A stretch of 64,000 nucleotides of DNA from positions 10,317,001 through 10,381,000 of the forward strand of contig NC_068561.1 in the NCBI RefSeq assembly GCF_022201045.2, given 5' to 3'. The stretch is from Citrus sinensis. Taxonomy: Eukaryota > Streptophyta > Magnoliopsida > Sapindales > Rutaceae. Below the pieces are notes generated by a model. The model was not told the DNA's origin, did not search any database, and saw only the letters and a list, made by a program, of their open reading frames with translations. This document shows, one piece after another, positions 23,849 through 36,512 of the stretch. The position numbers and the translations under genes are program-made. How positions within the stretch are numbered: position 1 is the first letter of the stretch; each line of letters begins with the position of its first letter.

Positions 23849-24929
23849 TTTCTATTGCTTCCTAATCTTACAAATGATTGCTCCATTTTCCAGTTTGGTG
23901 GGTAGAAGCATCTATTTGTGGGGTTCAATAGCACAATGTCCATTGGTTTACGAGGCCAAACTAATCCTTTTGGACATCTAGCTGATCAATTGTCGATTCA
24001 AATTGACTCAGAACTCTCGCAGTCGAATTTTCAATCAACAAAATACTCCTTGTTAGCTTATTCATGTGGACATCTCCATACAAGATTTGGAAAGAATTTG
24101 AAGCGACATCGTTGCATGGATGATAATTTTCTATCAAAAATGTTTTTCAATCTTATGTAACTATTACATACTGTAGTATGTATGAACTTTTGTAATGTCA
24201 TCTTAAGGTGACTGTTGAATGAATATTGTATATATGCTTTTAACTATTTATTTATGTTGTAATATTTTTTAGAGGTTGTTTCAATTAAATTTTTGCTTCG
24301 ATATTTATTTCACAAGGTATATACTTAGGAAATATTGAAAAATAAATATTATTCTTCAAAAGATTGTAGACTTTATTAGTTTTACTTTTACATGTGTTTC
24401 ATGAAGAATTATGATAGTTTTTTAATATTTATACTAAAAAAATTGATGCTAAAATTTTTAAATTCAAGACTTCTATAATTAATATTTTTCTAAGCACTTA
24501 AAATATTGTGTTTTAAATATATAATTTAAATTAATCACCAAAAAACATTAACACATTACAGTGCATCAACAAACATAATATTAATAAAAGTTAATAAAGT
24601 ACATTGCATCACCAAATGCTGTAGAATATTATATTATAATATATTACTAATACAATACAACATAATACATAGCCAAACGCATCCTGATGTCATTAATTAG
24701 TCCAAAGAATTTGTATAATTAAATAAATTTTTGCAATGCCTCCTGTAGGATATGTTTCCCATCTTTGTAATTAAAAAATATAAAAAAGAATATAACGACT
24801 TTCAAACACTACAACCATATTTATTTTTGTTGTTGTTATTATATTATTATTCTTTTTGGAGACGATTATCATTTTTATTTATTTATTGTTGTTGTTGTTA
24901 TTATTATTATTATTCCACATATTCATCAT

Positions 24930-24954
24930 TTAATAATAATAATAATAATAATAT

Positions 24955-25023
<69 letters not shown>
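24930..25023. repeat. Compound (TAA)n-(ATC)n microsatellite
   Basis: About seven TAA units are followed by roughly 22 ATC units. The resulting open frame encodes poly-Asn then poly-Ser and is a by-product of the repeat. Confidence 0.95.
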
Positions 25024-25024
<1 letters not shown>

Positions 25025-27118
25025 CTTCTCCACCTCCTTCTCTAATCTCTACACATGGTTGATCTTAGACCTTAGTGGTCGGCAGTTCAATGCATCAAAC
25101 TAGCGACAATTCTCTTTGCATGCTTAAGATAACGTTTTAATACTTAAATTTTCCATGCAATTCAACAATTAATTAATTAAATACAAAAATCGAAGCAAAA
25201 TCGGTTTCTTTCTTATTTTAATTAAGTAGCTAAGTTGAAGTACCTAGATGTGCAATGAACTTGGATCATATAATAACAAGCCCCATCGAATTCTTTATCG
25301 TTTTTCTTTAATGAATTTAATTATTAATCGTGTTAATAATGCAATTGGTTACCATAAAACTTTCATAAAAAAAAAATGGAAATTAAAACTATTAAACTAC
25401 CATTCATTCATCTATTTGACAGTTAAAGTAACAGTTGAAGGAGACAAATCCCCGAAGAGGCAACGTGTGGCTCCAGATCACTAAGTTGCCAAGAATCTTG
25501 TTTGTCTAATTTTGTTTACTAGATTGATATTTTTGGGGGTTTGTATCTGTGGCACATTCAATTTTTCTTAGAAATTTTGGTTCATTGTATCTTGATTACT
25601 TTAATTACAAAGTTTGATTTCACATGTTTAATTATATTCGTTAGTATTTATAAGGAGGAATATGAAAATTATATTTTAATTGATGTGACATAAGATGTGT
25701 CGTTCATTGACACGTGATAACAATTATCATATTAATATTAGAATAAAATTATTTTTTACTTAATATGTGATACGCCGCATGTGAATGTCATATTTCAACT
25801 AAAAAAATTATTGATTAAAAAAATATATTAAATAAGTGAGTTTGACGAAGATTACTAGAGACTAAATTATCTTTTATAAACTCGATCAAGTAGTTTTCAA
25901 ATGACTTCTGCCATTCATATTTGGATTCTAATAGAGGTAGGGGCTAAAAAGAATTAATTTAAACTTTACGCACCTATTTATTTTTAAATAAGACCGAGTC
26001 TATTTTATTTGTAATTATTTTATTTATGAAAAAGAGTAAAGTCATCATGGTACAACAAAAGAAAAATATATTTACGCATTGAGGGCAAGTTGATCTGCTA
26101 AACTAGATTGAATTTTGACCTGAATGGTATTTAATATAATTTACCATTAGATTGAAATATAAATTTAATTTTCATTATATGATAGTAAACGGAATAATTA
26201 ATTTTTATAATTAACAATAATAGACATTTTACAAATTATTGAAATCTTATAATAATAACAAATATCGTTGAATGATACATCAGATGTCAGCGCTTCCATT
26301 AGTCGGGCTGTCCTTGCTATCAATGTTTACGATGTTTATAATTTGCAACTTATTTTATTCCTTTGAAATTAGTGGTAAAATTATTATAACATTATTTTTT
26401 TTTTACTTAATTTTCTAGATTAGTTCTTGTGAAATGACATGACATGAAACGCCGTACATAAGAGAAAGACTTAAAAAGTCTACATCAATTTGATTACGGC
26501 TAATATCCGTTTTAGTGCTTAAAGAAAAATTGTTAGTGATAATGATGGCGCATGATACCTTCACAGGAAATAATTCAAGTGCCACTACTGAAATTAATAT
26601 ATCTATATAAAAGAATCAAATGAAAAAATTATTATTAATTTTTTTTCATAATTATTGGGAAGATTTTAAGAGATTTAAAATCATTTATAAGCGTTAACTT
26701 TTTCACCAGGAGAAGTTGATGATTCCCATTTAAATTCATTAACCTCAGAAGTTGAATGCAGAATATTTGGTTACTACTTGCTTAGCATGGACGCGTGTAC
26801 AAAATCCCAGTTGCCACGTCACAACACAGCCGATGTACGGAACAAATTTCCCAGCATAGATTCGATTCAGTCTTATGTTATATCCGACGTGTCTGTTCGG
26901 ACGAGGGCAGTAGAGTAATTTCCTATCATAATGGACTTCATGTTGTCCAACGTGGATTGGGCAATGATACTCCGTTGCGGCGGTTTCCTTCACGTTTCTG
27001 ATTTTCATTTTTCAGTTAAATTTTTATTAATCAATTTGATAATTTTTCCATTTTTACAGCCTATGGATTTTTATTTTTTTTTCATTTGAAAAAACATATA
27101 TTAAAATTTATAAGATAA

Positions 27119-30100
27119 ATGGGGTTGTTGAGTTTTTTACTGGGAATCTTTGGTTTCGGAATTGGAATTCCAATTGGTTTTTTAATTGCTTTTTTCATAT
27201 TCGTACACTCTGATGCCACAGAGATTAAGGAAAATATTTTTTCCACTTTATCTTTTACCCCCTCTTTTTTTTTTACAATCTTCTATGCTTCATTGTTTTA
27301 TCATTTTGCGGTCACATGAATGTTAATATTCTCAATGATCATTTATTTGATATTTATGTTTTTGTTTAGTGGTTATAAATATGAGTATCGATCTTGTCTA
27401 GAGATCTTAAATTTTAGTCGAAAAAATTATTAAATTATATGACTTAATAGTTTTTACGGACTTTAACAAGTCTAAGATCTTAGATTAGAACATTTTTTTG
27501 TAGATCATTATGATACATTGTTTGATCACAGTTGTTAGATGGATGCTAAGTGCCTTTGTTAATGGTTAGTTAATAATAGGGACAATTTAATATATATATG
27601 AATACTTAGTGACTTGATATTTAGAAGTAAAATTTAAAATCCTATATTTTGCAGGATCCAATAATTCGACCAAATGATCATGAGTTTGATACAAGCTCTG
27701 TGCTTGATGTTTTTCCCGAAATACCATTGTGGGTGAAGCACCCAGATTATGACCGGGTGAGTAATTAATCAGATTGTACTTGGTTGCACTCCATCGTAAT
27801 ATAATAGCTAGTCTTGAAGTCTCTCAATGCAAATGATATTACTTATGTGCTTGTGCAGATCGATTGGCTCAACAAGTTTGTATCCGATTTGTGGCCTTAC
27901 CTTGATAAGGTAATCAGAAGTTTATGCACTTAGCTGTACATATGACTATAGAGCTAGATTGGTTAAGGCTTGAGTTTTATTGTTGTTTCAGGCAATATGT
28001 AGTACTGCAAGAAGCAATCTGGAGCCTATATTTGCAGAGTACATTGGCAAGTATTGCATAAGATCAATAGATTTTAAGACTCTGACTCTTGGAACTCTGC
28101 CTCCTATAATTCATGGTAATTAAAGTATATTTCCTAATTACATTTGTCCAGTGTCGTATAAGTTGTGTTTTCTCGGAATCAACATTTAAGCAGACTTATT
28201 GTCACCATGACTCACAAAATATATTCGGTTTTGAGATTGGATTCATGAAAATGACAGGTATTAAGGTATGCGAAACCAATGAAAATGAACTGATACTTGA
28301 GCCTGCGGTTAGATGGGCAGGAAATCCTAACATAACCTTGGCGTTGAAATTCTTCTCTCTGCAAATCACAGTACAGGTGAGCTTCTAAACAAATATCCTT
28401 AAGTCATCGCAACATTTTTAATAGGGTTTTCAGAGGACTTATTTTAAAAAATGGAAGTTCTTTCATCATGGTTTTAATGGCTTTGACACAACTTCTTTTC
28501 TTTATTGGCATTATATGTAAGTCAACTTGTCTTTGCTGATTCAACTCTTAGTTTTATTTTTCCTCTTCTTCTTTTTATATATCATGACATCAACTTAGGT
28601 CAAGTAATCAACTGGGATTCACTAGTGTCACTTTCTTATGCTTATAAGTATTAAGGATCGGATAAGGCTTCTCTCTTTAAAAAGTTTGTCATGCTTGCTT
28701 CCAGCTGTTGGATGTACAAATCCGTGCAGCGCCTCGGATAGTTTTGAAACCTCTTGTGCCTGCATTCCCTTGTTTTGCTGGCATAGCCGTATCTCTGATG
28801 GAGAAGGTAAGTAAGTGTTGGTGCAAAACATTAACAAACACAACAGATGCTCTTTTATCTTATGCACACATTGGATGAATATTTGTTAATTTATATATTT
28901 ATGCAGCCAGAAGTTGACTTTGGATTGAAGTTAGTTGGAGGTGATATGATGGCAATTCCAGGCTGATACCAATTTATTCAGGTGATATTTGTTCCTCTGT
29001 CTGTTTATGGCTTTGGTTAGAGCACCTGTTGTTACAATATTTGGAATGATTTGCCTTCATTTTATCTATTTGTTTGGTGAGATCACAAACTTTTGGCACA
29101 CTAATGAATTCACTAATGACAACACAACGACTGTATAAGTTAAGACTTTAATTTCTAAGTAATCTATTGGGAATTGTTTAATGTATATTGAGCTTTTGGT
29201 TGACCTTTGGCAAACCAGCTAATGTGAATGCAACACAATTATATAATAGAGAGCACGTTTTTAACTACTAATTCAATCTTAACTAGAAAATAATGAGGAA
29301 TCCCACCTACTCGTCTACTTTGTTTAATTTTCAGTTGACTTTTTCTGAATGACCTCCAAATTTCTAGTCAAATTATTTAATACTTATCATTGCTTCACAA
29401 GATAAGCCAGGTTCAATATACGGTTCTTCACTTAATCATGAGAAGATATCAAGAAAATGCTTGAATGAATTGAGGGTAACATCTGAATTTTAATCACTAT
29501 TTACAAACTAAATTTGGAACTCAATACGAATATACCTAAACATTCAGTAGTTTCAGTCAGACCTCTGCCATTTTCAGGAAAAAGCTTCCGAATGTCCAAG
29601 ATGGCATTTGGTGCAAACTGCTACTGAGTTTTTTTTCAAAGTATTAATTATCACAATGCCAGATGGAAAACAAGATATTGTATCTTCAAAACTCTTGGCT
29701 GTAGCAAACTGCTTTTGCTTTGTTTATTAAATTCTTGCATCCTGCAAGTTTGCATCAATATGAATGCTTGCACTATTTTTGCATTTATTCTGAAGAACCT
29801 CTTGTCATATTTAATTGAACCTGGAAAAATCAGTTACTCTTACCTGAGGCATTTAGAATCTTTCCTGGGCTACCTTAATCTAATTATTAGTCGGTTGCAC
29901 TGCAGGAAACTATAAGAAATCAAATTTCTGCCCTCTATCTCTGGCCTCAAACTCTTGAAATTCCAATTCTTGATGGTTCATTGTAAGTTTATATTCATAT
30001 GAATGCAACTAAGGATGAATGATTCAAGTATCAAATATTAATGTGTACTCGAAGTCTTAATCCCTACCTTAATATAATTTTACCTGCAGTAGGAGTTATT

Positions 30101-31370
30101 ACATTTTTCGTTAATTCTTTCTCATGTCCGCAGAGGGGCCATTAAGAAGCCTGTAGGCATACTTCATGTAAAGGTTATTCGGGCAATAAGACTATTAAAG
30201 ATGGATATATTTGGAGCTTCGGATCCCTATGTTCAACTCAGCTTAAGTGGGGAAAGGATTCCAGCAAAGAAGACTTCTGTTAAGATGAAGACTTTGAACC
30301 CTGAATGGAAAAGGTTTTGTATTTCTTTTGGTAATCGAGTCGTTTCCTGAATTTCTGAATCATAAGATCTCCTCATAGCTACTACTTAAAAGGAAATTAT
30401 TATTTCCATTCAAGGTGGTTTAAAGAGAAGAATATTTGAATTAGAAATTTGGCAGCATCGCCATTGACTCTGTGGATTTTGCCGTCTTATCCAGGATGGT
30501 TTTTGTTAATAACTTGTAATGCAAGTTAAGATTTTTAAGTTTATGGTTTCACAGGTTGGAACACATGACAAATTGGGAATGCAAGTTGTTCCACTGAGAT
30601 CACTTACTCCAAATGAGACTAAAGAATTAACTCTTGATTTGGTCAAGAACACAAATCCTAACGATCCTCAGGACAAGAAGTGTAGAGGGCAACTTGTGGT
30701 AGAGTTGACATGTAGTCTTTTCAGAGAAGAGAGTAAAAGACTTAGTGGTCCTTTAGACAGATTTGAGAGGAAAGAAAGTGAAGTTGGAAAGGCAACTGAG
30801 TATGTTTACTTAGGTTCCGGATTGTTATTGGTGACAGTTGAGGGAGCTAAGGATCTTGAGGGGAAGCATCACAACAATCCTTATGCTGTGGTCATATGTA
30901 GAGGAGAACAGAAGAAAACCAAGGTGCCCTTCAAGATTATGAGTGTCTAACTTGGTGTAGATCGCGTTGTTGATATATTAATTCTCAAGTTTTAATGTGT
31001 TTTTGTCCAGATGATCAAGAAATGCCGGGATCCAATTTGGAACGAAGAATTCCAGTTTGATTTCGAAGAGGCTCCTTTAAAGGAGAAGATCCACATTGAA
31101 GTCAAAAGCAAACGGAGAGGTTTAAGACTCCGATCAAAGGTTGGTATAAACTCGTGATTTTGTTTCTCTTCAGGTTAACAATGCCTGCTTGTATTAGTTC
31201 ATAATGAATCTGCATTCTGTGAATTTTTCCGGTGTATTTAGGAGTCACTAGGATACGTGGATATAAACCTGCACGATGTACTCCACAATGGACGATTAAA
31301 AGAGAAGTACCATTTGATTAATTCAAAAAATGGAGCTGTTCAAGTTGAGATTAAATGGAAGGCCATTTGA
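27119..31370 (+). pseudogene. SYT3: SYT3-like plant synaptotagmin, probably inactivated
   Basis: Traceable exons: 27119-27229, 27655-27756, 27859-27909, 27992-28115, 28258-28376, 28705-28806, 28907-28981, 29906-29982, 30134-30313, 30555-30923, 31011-31139, 31242-31370. They encode an N-terminal membrane anchor (FLLGIFGFGIGIPIGFLIAF), the SMP lipid-transfer domain (from about PLWVKHPDYDR to the segment ending MMAIPG), a C2A domain and a C2B domain. Wording is closest to Arabidopsis SYT3. Plant SYTs tether ER to plasma membrane and move glycerolipids. Lesions: the first donor reads GA instead of GT at 27230-27231; TGA at 28964-28966 interrupts the exon ending the SMP domain where relatives have leucine; no exon for the second half of C2A (normally around FKLIVKDP to VFDWDK) is found between 30314 and 30554. 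The remaining junctions and frames are intact, so inactivation looks recent. A truncated SMP-only product cannot be excluded. Confidence 0.8.
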
Positions 31371-31799
31371 GAAGTATCAAGTGCCAAGCTTCATTGTTGT
31401 GTGCTGTTAAATTAATCAGTTCTTGATCATCAAGGAGATTTGCTTTTCTAAGGAATCAAAATTTACAGTTTAGGATGTGTTTCCCCAAAGAAGGTTGTTT
31501 GGGAGTGATATATATAATAAAGCTGTTGTTAGTAGCTTCGTACCGGAAGCAAATAATATGAATTCTAGTATAAGAATCGATAGTATATATGACAAAACTT
31601 GAATCTACAGAGAAGCATAGAACGAAAAGTATCAAGTGAGACTCACAACTAATACTCTTTTTGGTGCCCCCAGCTCCACTGTATTGTATTCTCGGATTTT
31701 TTTTTTGAAATTAGTTATTAAAAGGGTTGATAATGATTAACAATACTTCACCACAAGAGGTGTAAAATATAAGGCCACATACGACTCAAAAGTACACAA
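31371..31799. other. 3' flank of the SYT3-like gene
   Basis: About 430 bp of noncoding sequence: the presumed 3'UTR of the synaptotagmin-like gene, then spacer up to the T-rich block that marks the 3' end of the minus-strand LINE. Nothing else is recognisable. Confidence 0.5.
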
Positions 31800-32023
31800 T
31801 TTTTTTTTAATAGAAAGTAAACCTTTTATTCCAACTGAACAACATTATCAAATACATTATGCACATCTGCTGGAATTGTTCCAATCCAGACAGCAGCTGA
31901 AACATTCCTTAAAGCAAATTTAGTTAAGGTATGGGTATAAGCATTACAGATTCTAGGGACAAAATAGAATTGGATATTTTGAAACTTTTTTTTTTTTTTT
32001 TTACTTTGGATATCTGAAATTAT

Positions 32024-32497
32024 CTAGTAGATCTCTGTTCCGCTACCCTTAGTGTTGTTAATTTGCTCAGCCACTTCTTTGCAATTAGTTTCCACAATCA
32101 AACTAGATATGGCTGTGTTTTTTGCCACTTGCAAACCCCATTGGATGGCTTCTGCTTTTGCAAAACTAACACTTTCCCTTAATTGAGCTTGCTTAATTCT
32201 TACAGTTATTACCTTTCCATCTGAACCTCTGATAACTGCTCCCAAAACTATCTTTTGGTGTTTGCTGTTTATAGCTGCATCTACATTAAGCTTTAAAACA
32301 TTTTCTTGGGGAGGTTTCCATCTTTGTTGATTTCCTCTTCTACCATTGTTTACATAAGTTGTTCCTGATTTCCTCACTCTTTGATAAGCCTCCAAGACCA
32401 ATTCTGCTTTAGCTATTGAAACCCTTGGATCTACCTTCTTCCCTTGAAAGATGAATTTATTTCTTGCAGACCATATCACCCAACAGTAAACCACCAT
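32024..32497 (-). pseudogene. LINE RNase H-like (RVT_3) domain
   Basis: A 157-residue open frame with the plant LINE RNase H-like fold: LKLNVDAAI near the first acidic residue, GAVIRGSDG, and AKAEAIQWGLQVAK around the glutamate, followed by IVETNC at the third acidic position, where the usual Asp has become Asn-Cys context. It is the C-terminal end of ORF2; the upstream parts are in different frames or damaged, so it is a fragment, not a host RNase H gene. Confidence 0.8.
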
Positions 32498-32685
32498 AAG
32501 CTATGCTTCCACTCTCCTTGACTTGGAGCACATTTCTTGGACAATATTGGAAATATCTTGATTTGATCATTATAGAGCTGAAGTGTGAAAAGAGCTAGAT
32601 CCCAAATCTTCTTTACTGCTTTGCATTTTAATAGAACGTGGCTTATAGTTTCCGCTTCCTTCTTGCATCTTTGATTGATTGGTTA

Positions 32686-32907
32686 TTATAGCCTCTTCAT
32701 TCTCCAAAGATTTTCAGCAATCGCCAGAATGTTTTTTGTAACCCTCCACATGAAAATCTTAATCTTCTCAGGTAAATCAAGCATCCAAAAGAATTTCCAT
32801 TGTCTAGAACTGCTGTCTGAGCTACTAGGCTCATTAGGGAATTTGAGGTTAAGTGTTAGTTGATAGCCACTTTTCATAGAATACTTCCCTCTCTTATCAA
32901 AGTGCAC
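32686..32907 (-). pseudogene. LINE zf-RVT fragment
   Basis: The frame contains YSMKSGYQL and then WKFFWMLDLPEKIKIFMWRV, characteristic of the zf-RVT region that follows the reverse transcriptase in plant LINEs. The CxxC-type zinc residues normally found after it are not preserved in this frame. Confidence 0.75.
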
Positions 32908-33399
32908 AACACTTTATCTTCTTGACTTCTTGACTTCTTGGTAGAGGAATTTGAAAACTTGCTTCAACATTTTCATTCATAAAATGTTGCTCCAGCTTAT
33001 CTGCTCTCCACTTGTTTTCAGCATCAATCAGTTTAGCCACAACAGTCTCAACTGATAAATTTTGAGGTGATATTGGCTTGAAAGTAACTGGTCTTAGGAT
33101 CCAATTGTCTTTGTATACAAGAACCTTCCTCCCATCTCCGATTCTCTATCTCACCCCTTTCTTGATTACTTATCTTCCCCATAAGATGCTTTTCCATATA
33201 AAAGAAGGATTAGAGACTGCCTTTGCATTCCAAAAGGTGGAACTTTTGTAGTATCTAGCTTACATCACTCTTGCCCTTGAGGGATTGGGAAACCGAAGTA
33301 ATCTCCACCCTTGCTCCTTAAGGCTCAGTTGAAACTAGTGAGATTCCTAAAACCTAGCCCTCATATACTTTTTTATTTGCTTAGGCTATCTCACCTTGA

Positions 33400-34200
33400 C
33401 CAATGAATCCCATGTCTATCTTTCTTAGATCCCCACCAAAACTTTGCAATTGCCTTTTGGATGTCTTCACATAAACCCTTAGGGAGCTTGAACACACTCA
33501 CGACGTAAGTTGGCACTACTTGTGCTATTACTTTGATGAGAATCTCTTTCCTACCATTAGAGAATAACTTGTGATGCCAACTTAAATTCTATCATAAGCT
33601 TTGCTAATGTCTAGTTTTAAAGCCACTAAGCCATTTCTTTTTCCTTTGCGGTGTCTAATCATATAGAGGATTCATAGCCAATAATAAAATTGTCTGTAAT
33701 AAGCCTATTGATATGAATACACTCTAGTTTGGGGAAATAATATGAGTCAAGATCGGTTTCAGCCTATTGGCTATTGCCTTAACTATAATTTTATACATCA
33801 CATTGCAAAGACTAATAGGTCTAAATTCAGTGACTTTCCTAGACTTCTCGATCTTAGAAATAAGAGCAATAAAAGTATGATTGAGGGAGTCTAAGATACC
33901 TTGCTGATTTAAGATGTGTTGACAAGTTTTAATAACCCCACTGCCAACTGTTTGCCAATGCTTCTAGAAAAAAAAGCAGGTAGACCATCTGGCCCCAGAG
34001 CTTTTGTAGGACACATTTATGATAAAACGTTTGTTATGTCTTCAGAAGTGAATGATTCCTCCAAGTAAGCGTTCATCTGTGGAGTAACCTTTGGCAGCAT
34101 CCCTTTTAGAGCTTCTTTAATCTGATTCTGACTTGGCCTAGATGAAGTGAAAAGCTGCTGAAAATATTTGCAAAACTTCATTTCTATTCCTTATTGATCA
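33400..34200 (-). pseudogene. LINE reverse transcriptase remnant lacking its catalytic core
   Basis: Pieces of the reverse transcriptase are readable in changing frames on the minus strand: ALGPDGLPAFF at about 34010-33970, FRPISLCNVMYKI near 33830-33785, LDISKAYDR near 33620, then HHKLFSNGRKEILIKV at about 33575-33530 and FWWGSKKDRHGIHW near 33440. The stretch between LDISKAYDR and the thumb segment is far too short, so the palm region with the YADD motif is deleted. Several stops interrupt the rest. Confidence 0.75.
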
Positions 34201-35375
34201 TCAATTTATTGCCCTTGTTTCCCAAATTTTGTTCTTTCTCTTCCTAGCGAATGCTTTGGAGTGAAAGAACTTAGTATTTTTATCCTTTTCTTTTAGCTAA
34301 TCTGCTCTCGATTTCTGCTTCAAATACATTTCTTCATTGATCAGCATGTTGCTTATTTAATTTTCTAGCTTCTTGATTTCTTCTTTTTCCACTGCTTGAG
34401 TTGGTTTCTGTTTTTCCTTTTTCAATTGCTCTATTAATTCATCTTGCTCCATTTTTTTGCTTTCAAATTCCTTTTTGCTCTAAATCTTGAGCTGAGCTAA
34501 GGATCTTTTTGCAACCCTTTGAAACTGTTGCACTGGACTCTCATACATTCTTTCACTAAAATTTTCCCATTCACCCCTCACAATATTGCTACAGGCCTTA
34601 TACGAGCTCCATATATCCTCATAGTGGTCTCTGGGGAAGATCTTTTCTTATAATTCAAATTTTTACATATTTCTTTAACTTAAAAAATGATTGGGAAGTG
34701 ATTTACGGCCTAGCTCACCAAATTTGTTGCTGGGAGATTTTGAAAACTTTTGCTCAAATCTTTGCTGTATAAGAATCTGTCTAGTCTTTCCTCGATATGG
34801 TTAACTCCAAATCTCCTATTTGACCACGTGTATTTGTGCCATTTATAACCCATATCCATCAAATTACAAGCTTGGATGGTCTCCCTAAATTCAGTCACCA
34901 TGTTAATACTTTAGTCGTTTCCCTCCAATTTCTCATGTAAATAAAGTATTTTACTGAAGTCACCAAAACAACACCAAGTATGTGAGTAGAGCTCTGCTAA
35001 CCTTTTCAGCAATGACCATGTATGATGTTGTAGATTTTATAGAGGAAGGAGGAAAAATTCTCTTATTCAATTCCTTAAAAAATAGAGAAAACAAACTACT
35101 TAAATAGGGAAAAACAAATTATTAATCCTGTACTTAGGAACTAACTTATCTCATCCCTAAATCTTAGGATTTTATCCAAATCTCTAACAAACAGATCCTA
35201 ATCAATTACTTCTAATTTATCGACACCCGCCTCAAGTTGGTGCAAATATATTTGTCATGCCCAACTTGCTAACTTGAACTTCAAATGGCTGTCTCAGCAA
35301 GCCTTTAGTTAAAACATCTGCAACTTGCTATGTGGTAGGTACAAATGGAGTACAAATTATTCCTTCTTCAAGCTT

Positions 35376-36491
35376 TTATGTTATAAAGTGTTTGTCAAAC
35401 TCAACATGTTTCGTCCTGTCGTATAGAACATGATTATGAACAACGCTGATAGCTGCCTTGTTATCACAATACAACTTTATAGGCAAACTCACTGGCCTCT
35501 TAAGCTCTTCTAGAACCCTTTTTAGCCAAAGAATCTCACATACTCCTTGCGCCATTGATATGAATTCAGACTCAGCACTACTTCTAGGAATAATATTCTG
35601 CTTCTTGCTTCTCCAAGTGATTAAATTGCCCCATAGAAATGTACAATACCTCGAAGTTGACCTTCTATCAGTGATTGAACCTGCCCAATTAGCATCAGTA
35701 TACACCTCAATTCCCCTATTCTCATTTTTCTTGAAGAAGAGTCATTTTCCTGGTGTACTTTTCAGATAACGAAGGATTTGGTATACAGCTTCAAGATGTT
35801 CTTTATATGGAGAATGCATAAATTGGCTTACCATGCTTACAACGAAAGCAATGTATGGACGAGTATGTGACAAGTAAATTAGTCTCCCAACTAGTATTTA
35901 ATATCTCCCCTTGTCTACTGGAACACCATTTTTTACTTCCTCAAGCTTAGAGTTGGCTTCTATTGGAGTGTTAGAAGGTTTGCAACCACTTATCTCAATT
36001 TCTTTCAAGAGATCAAGAATATACTTCCGTTGTGAGACAACAATGCCATTCTTTGACCTTGTCACTTCCATTTCAGGAAAGTATTTTAGTTGGCCTAAAT
36101 CTTTAATCTCAAACTCCTTGGCTAGGTTTTGTTTTAATCTGCTCATTTCTATTATATCATCTCCAGTTAAAATTACATAGACAATAAGAACATAAATTTT
36201 ATCTTTAATATATCTCTTTGTGAAAAGAGTATGATTAGATTGTCCTTGATCATATCCTTAGCTTTTAACAAAATTTGTGAACCTCTTAAACCAAGCTCTA
36301 GGAGACTGTTTAAGGCTGTATAAAGACCTTTTTAGCTTATATACCTTGGTTCCAAATTTCTCATTAAAACTAGGTGGAGGCTCCATATAGACTTCCTCCT
36401 TTAAGTCCCCATTCAAAAAAGTATTCTTCATATCTAACTGATTCACAGCACAAGATATATAAGAGGAAAAAAGCTGCGAATTACTGGTCAT
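35376..36491 (-). pseudogene. Copia A reverse transcriptase and RNase H fragments
   Basis: Three frames: 36491-36258 carries a protease-proximal segment fused to the RT fingers (QLDMKNTFLNGDLKEEVYM and KLKRSLYSLKQSPRAWFKRF); 36146-35898 carries a later RT part (KDLGQLKYFPEMEV, SQRKYILDLL); 35705-35376 carries copia RNase H (YTDANWAGSITDRRSTS, SSAESEFISM, CDNKAAISV, RTKHVEFDKHFI). The YVDD segment lies in the gap between the first two frames and is not open. The frame at 36491 jumps from protease-like sequence directly to RT, which shows that integrase was deleted. Confidence 0.8.
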
Positions 36492-36512
36492 ATGATCAGT
36501 AGCATCTGAATC

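Larger units (their letters stand above)
22398..27118. other. Gene-poor intergenic region upstream of the synaptotagmin-like gene
   Basis: I see no recognisable gene. Two trinucleotide microsatellites are listed separately. Short open frames (22967-23161, 23918-24160, 25248-25484, 26745-27008) lack domains. The segment 23000-24160 is less AT-rich than its surroundings and might be a transcribed relic, but nothing in it is identifiable. The last 400 bp, with ACGT cores near 26790 (GACGCGTG) and 26813 (GCCACGTCAC), probably hold the promoter of the gene starting at 27119. Confidence 0.5.

Noticed and set aside
23784..25023. CRISPR-like array
   Set aside because: The repeats are simple trinucleotide microsatellites without spacers, in a plant genome.
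24752..25045. 97-codon plus-strand frame
   Set aside because: Its second half is poly-Asn and poly-Ser from the trinucleotide microsatellite; no domain in the rest.
26745..27008. Opposing open frames (87 and 68 codons)
   Set aside because: They overlap antisense to each other in the probable promoter of the synaptotagmin-like gene and show no domain.
32024..32497. Host RNase H gene
   Set aside because: Its sequence type and position downstream of zf-RVT and RT fragments identify it as the LINE ORF2 C-terminus.
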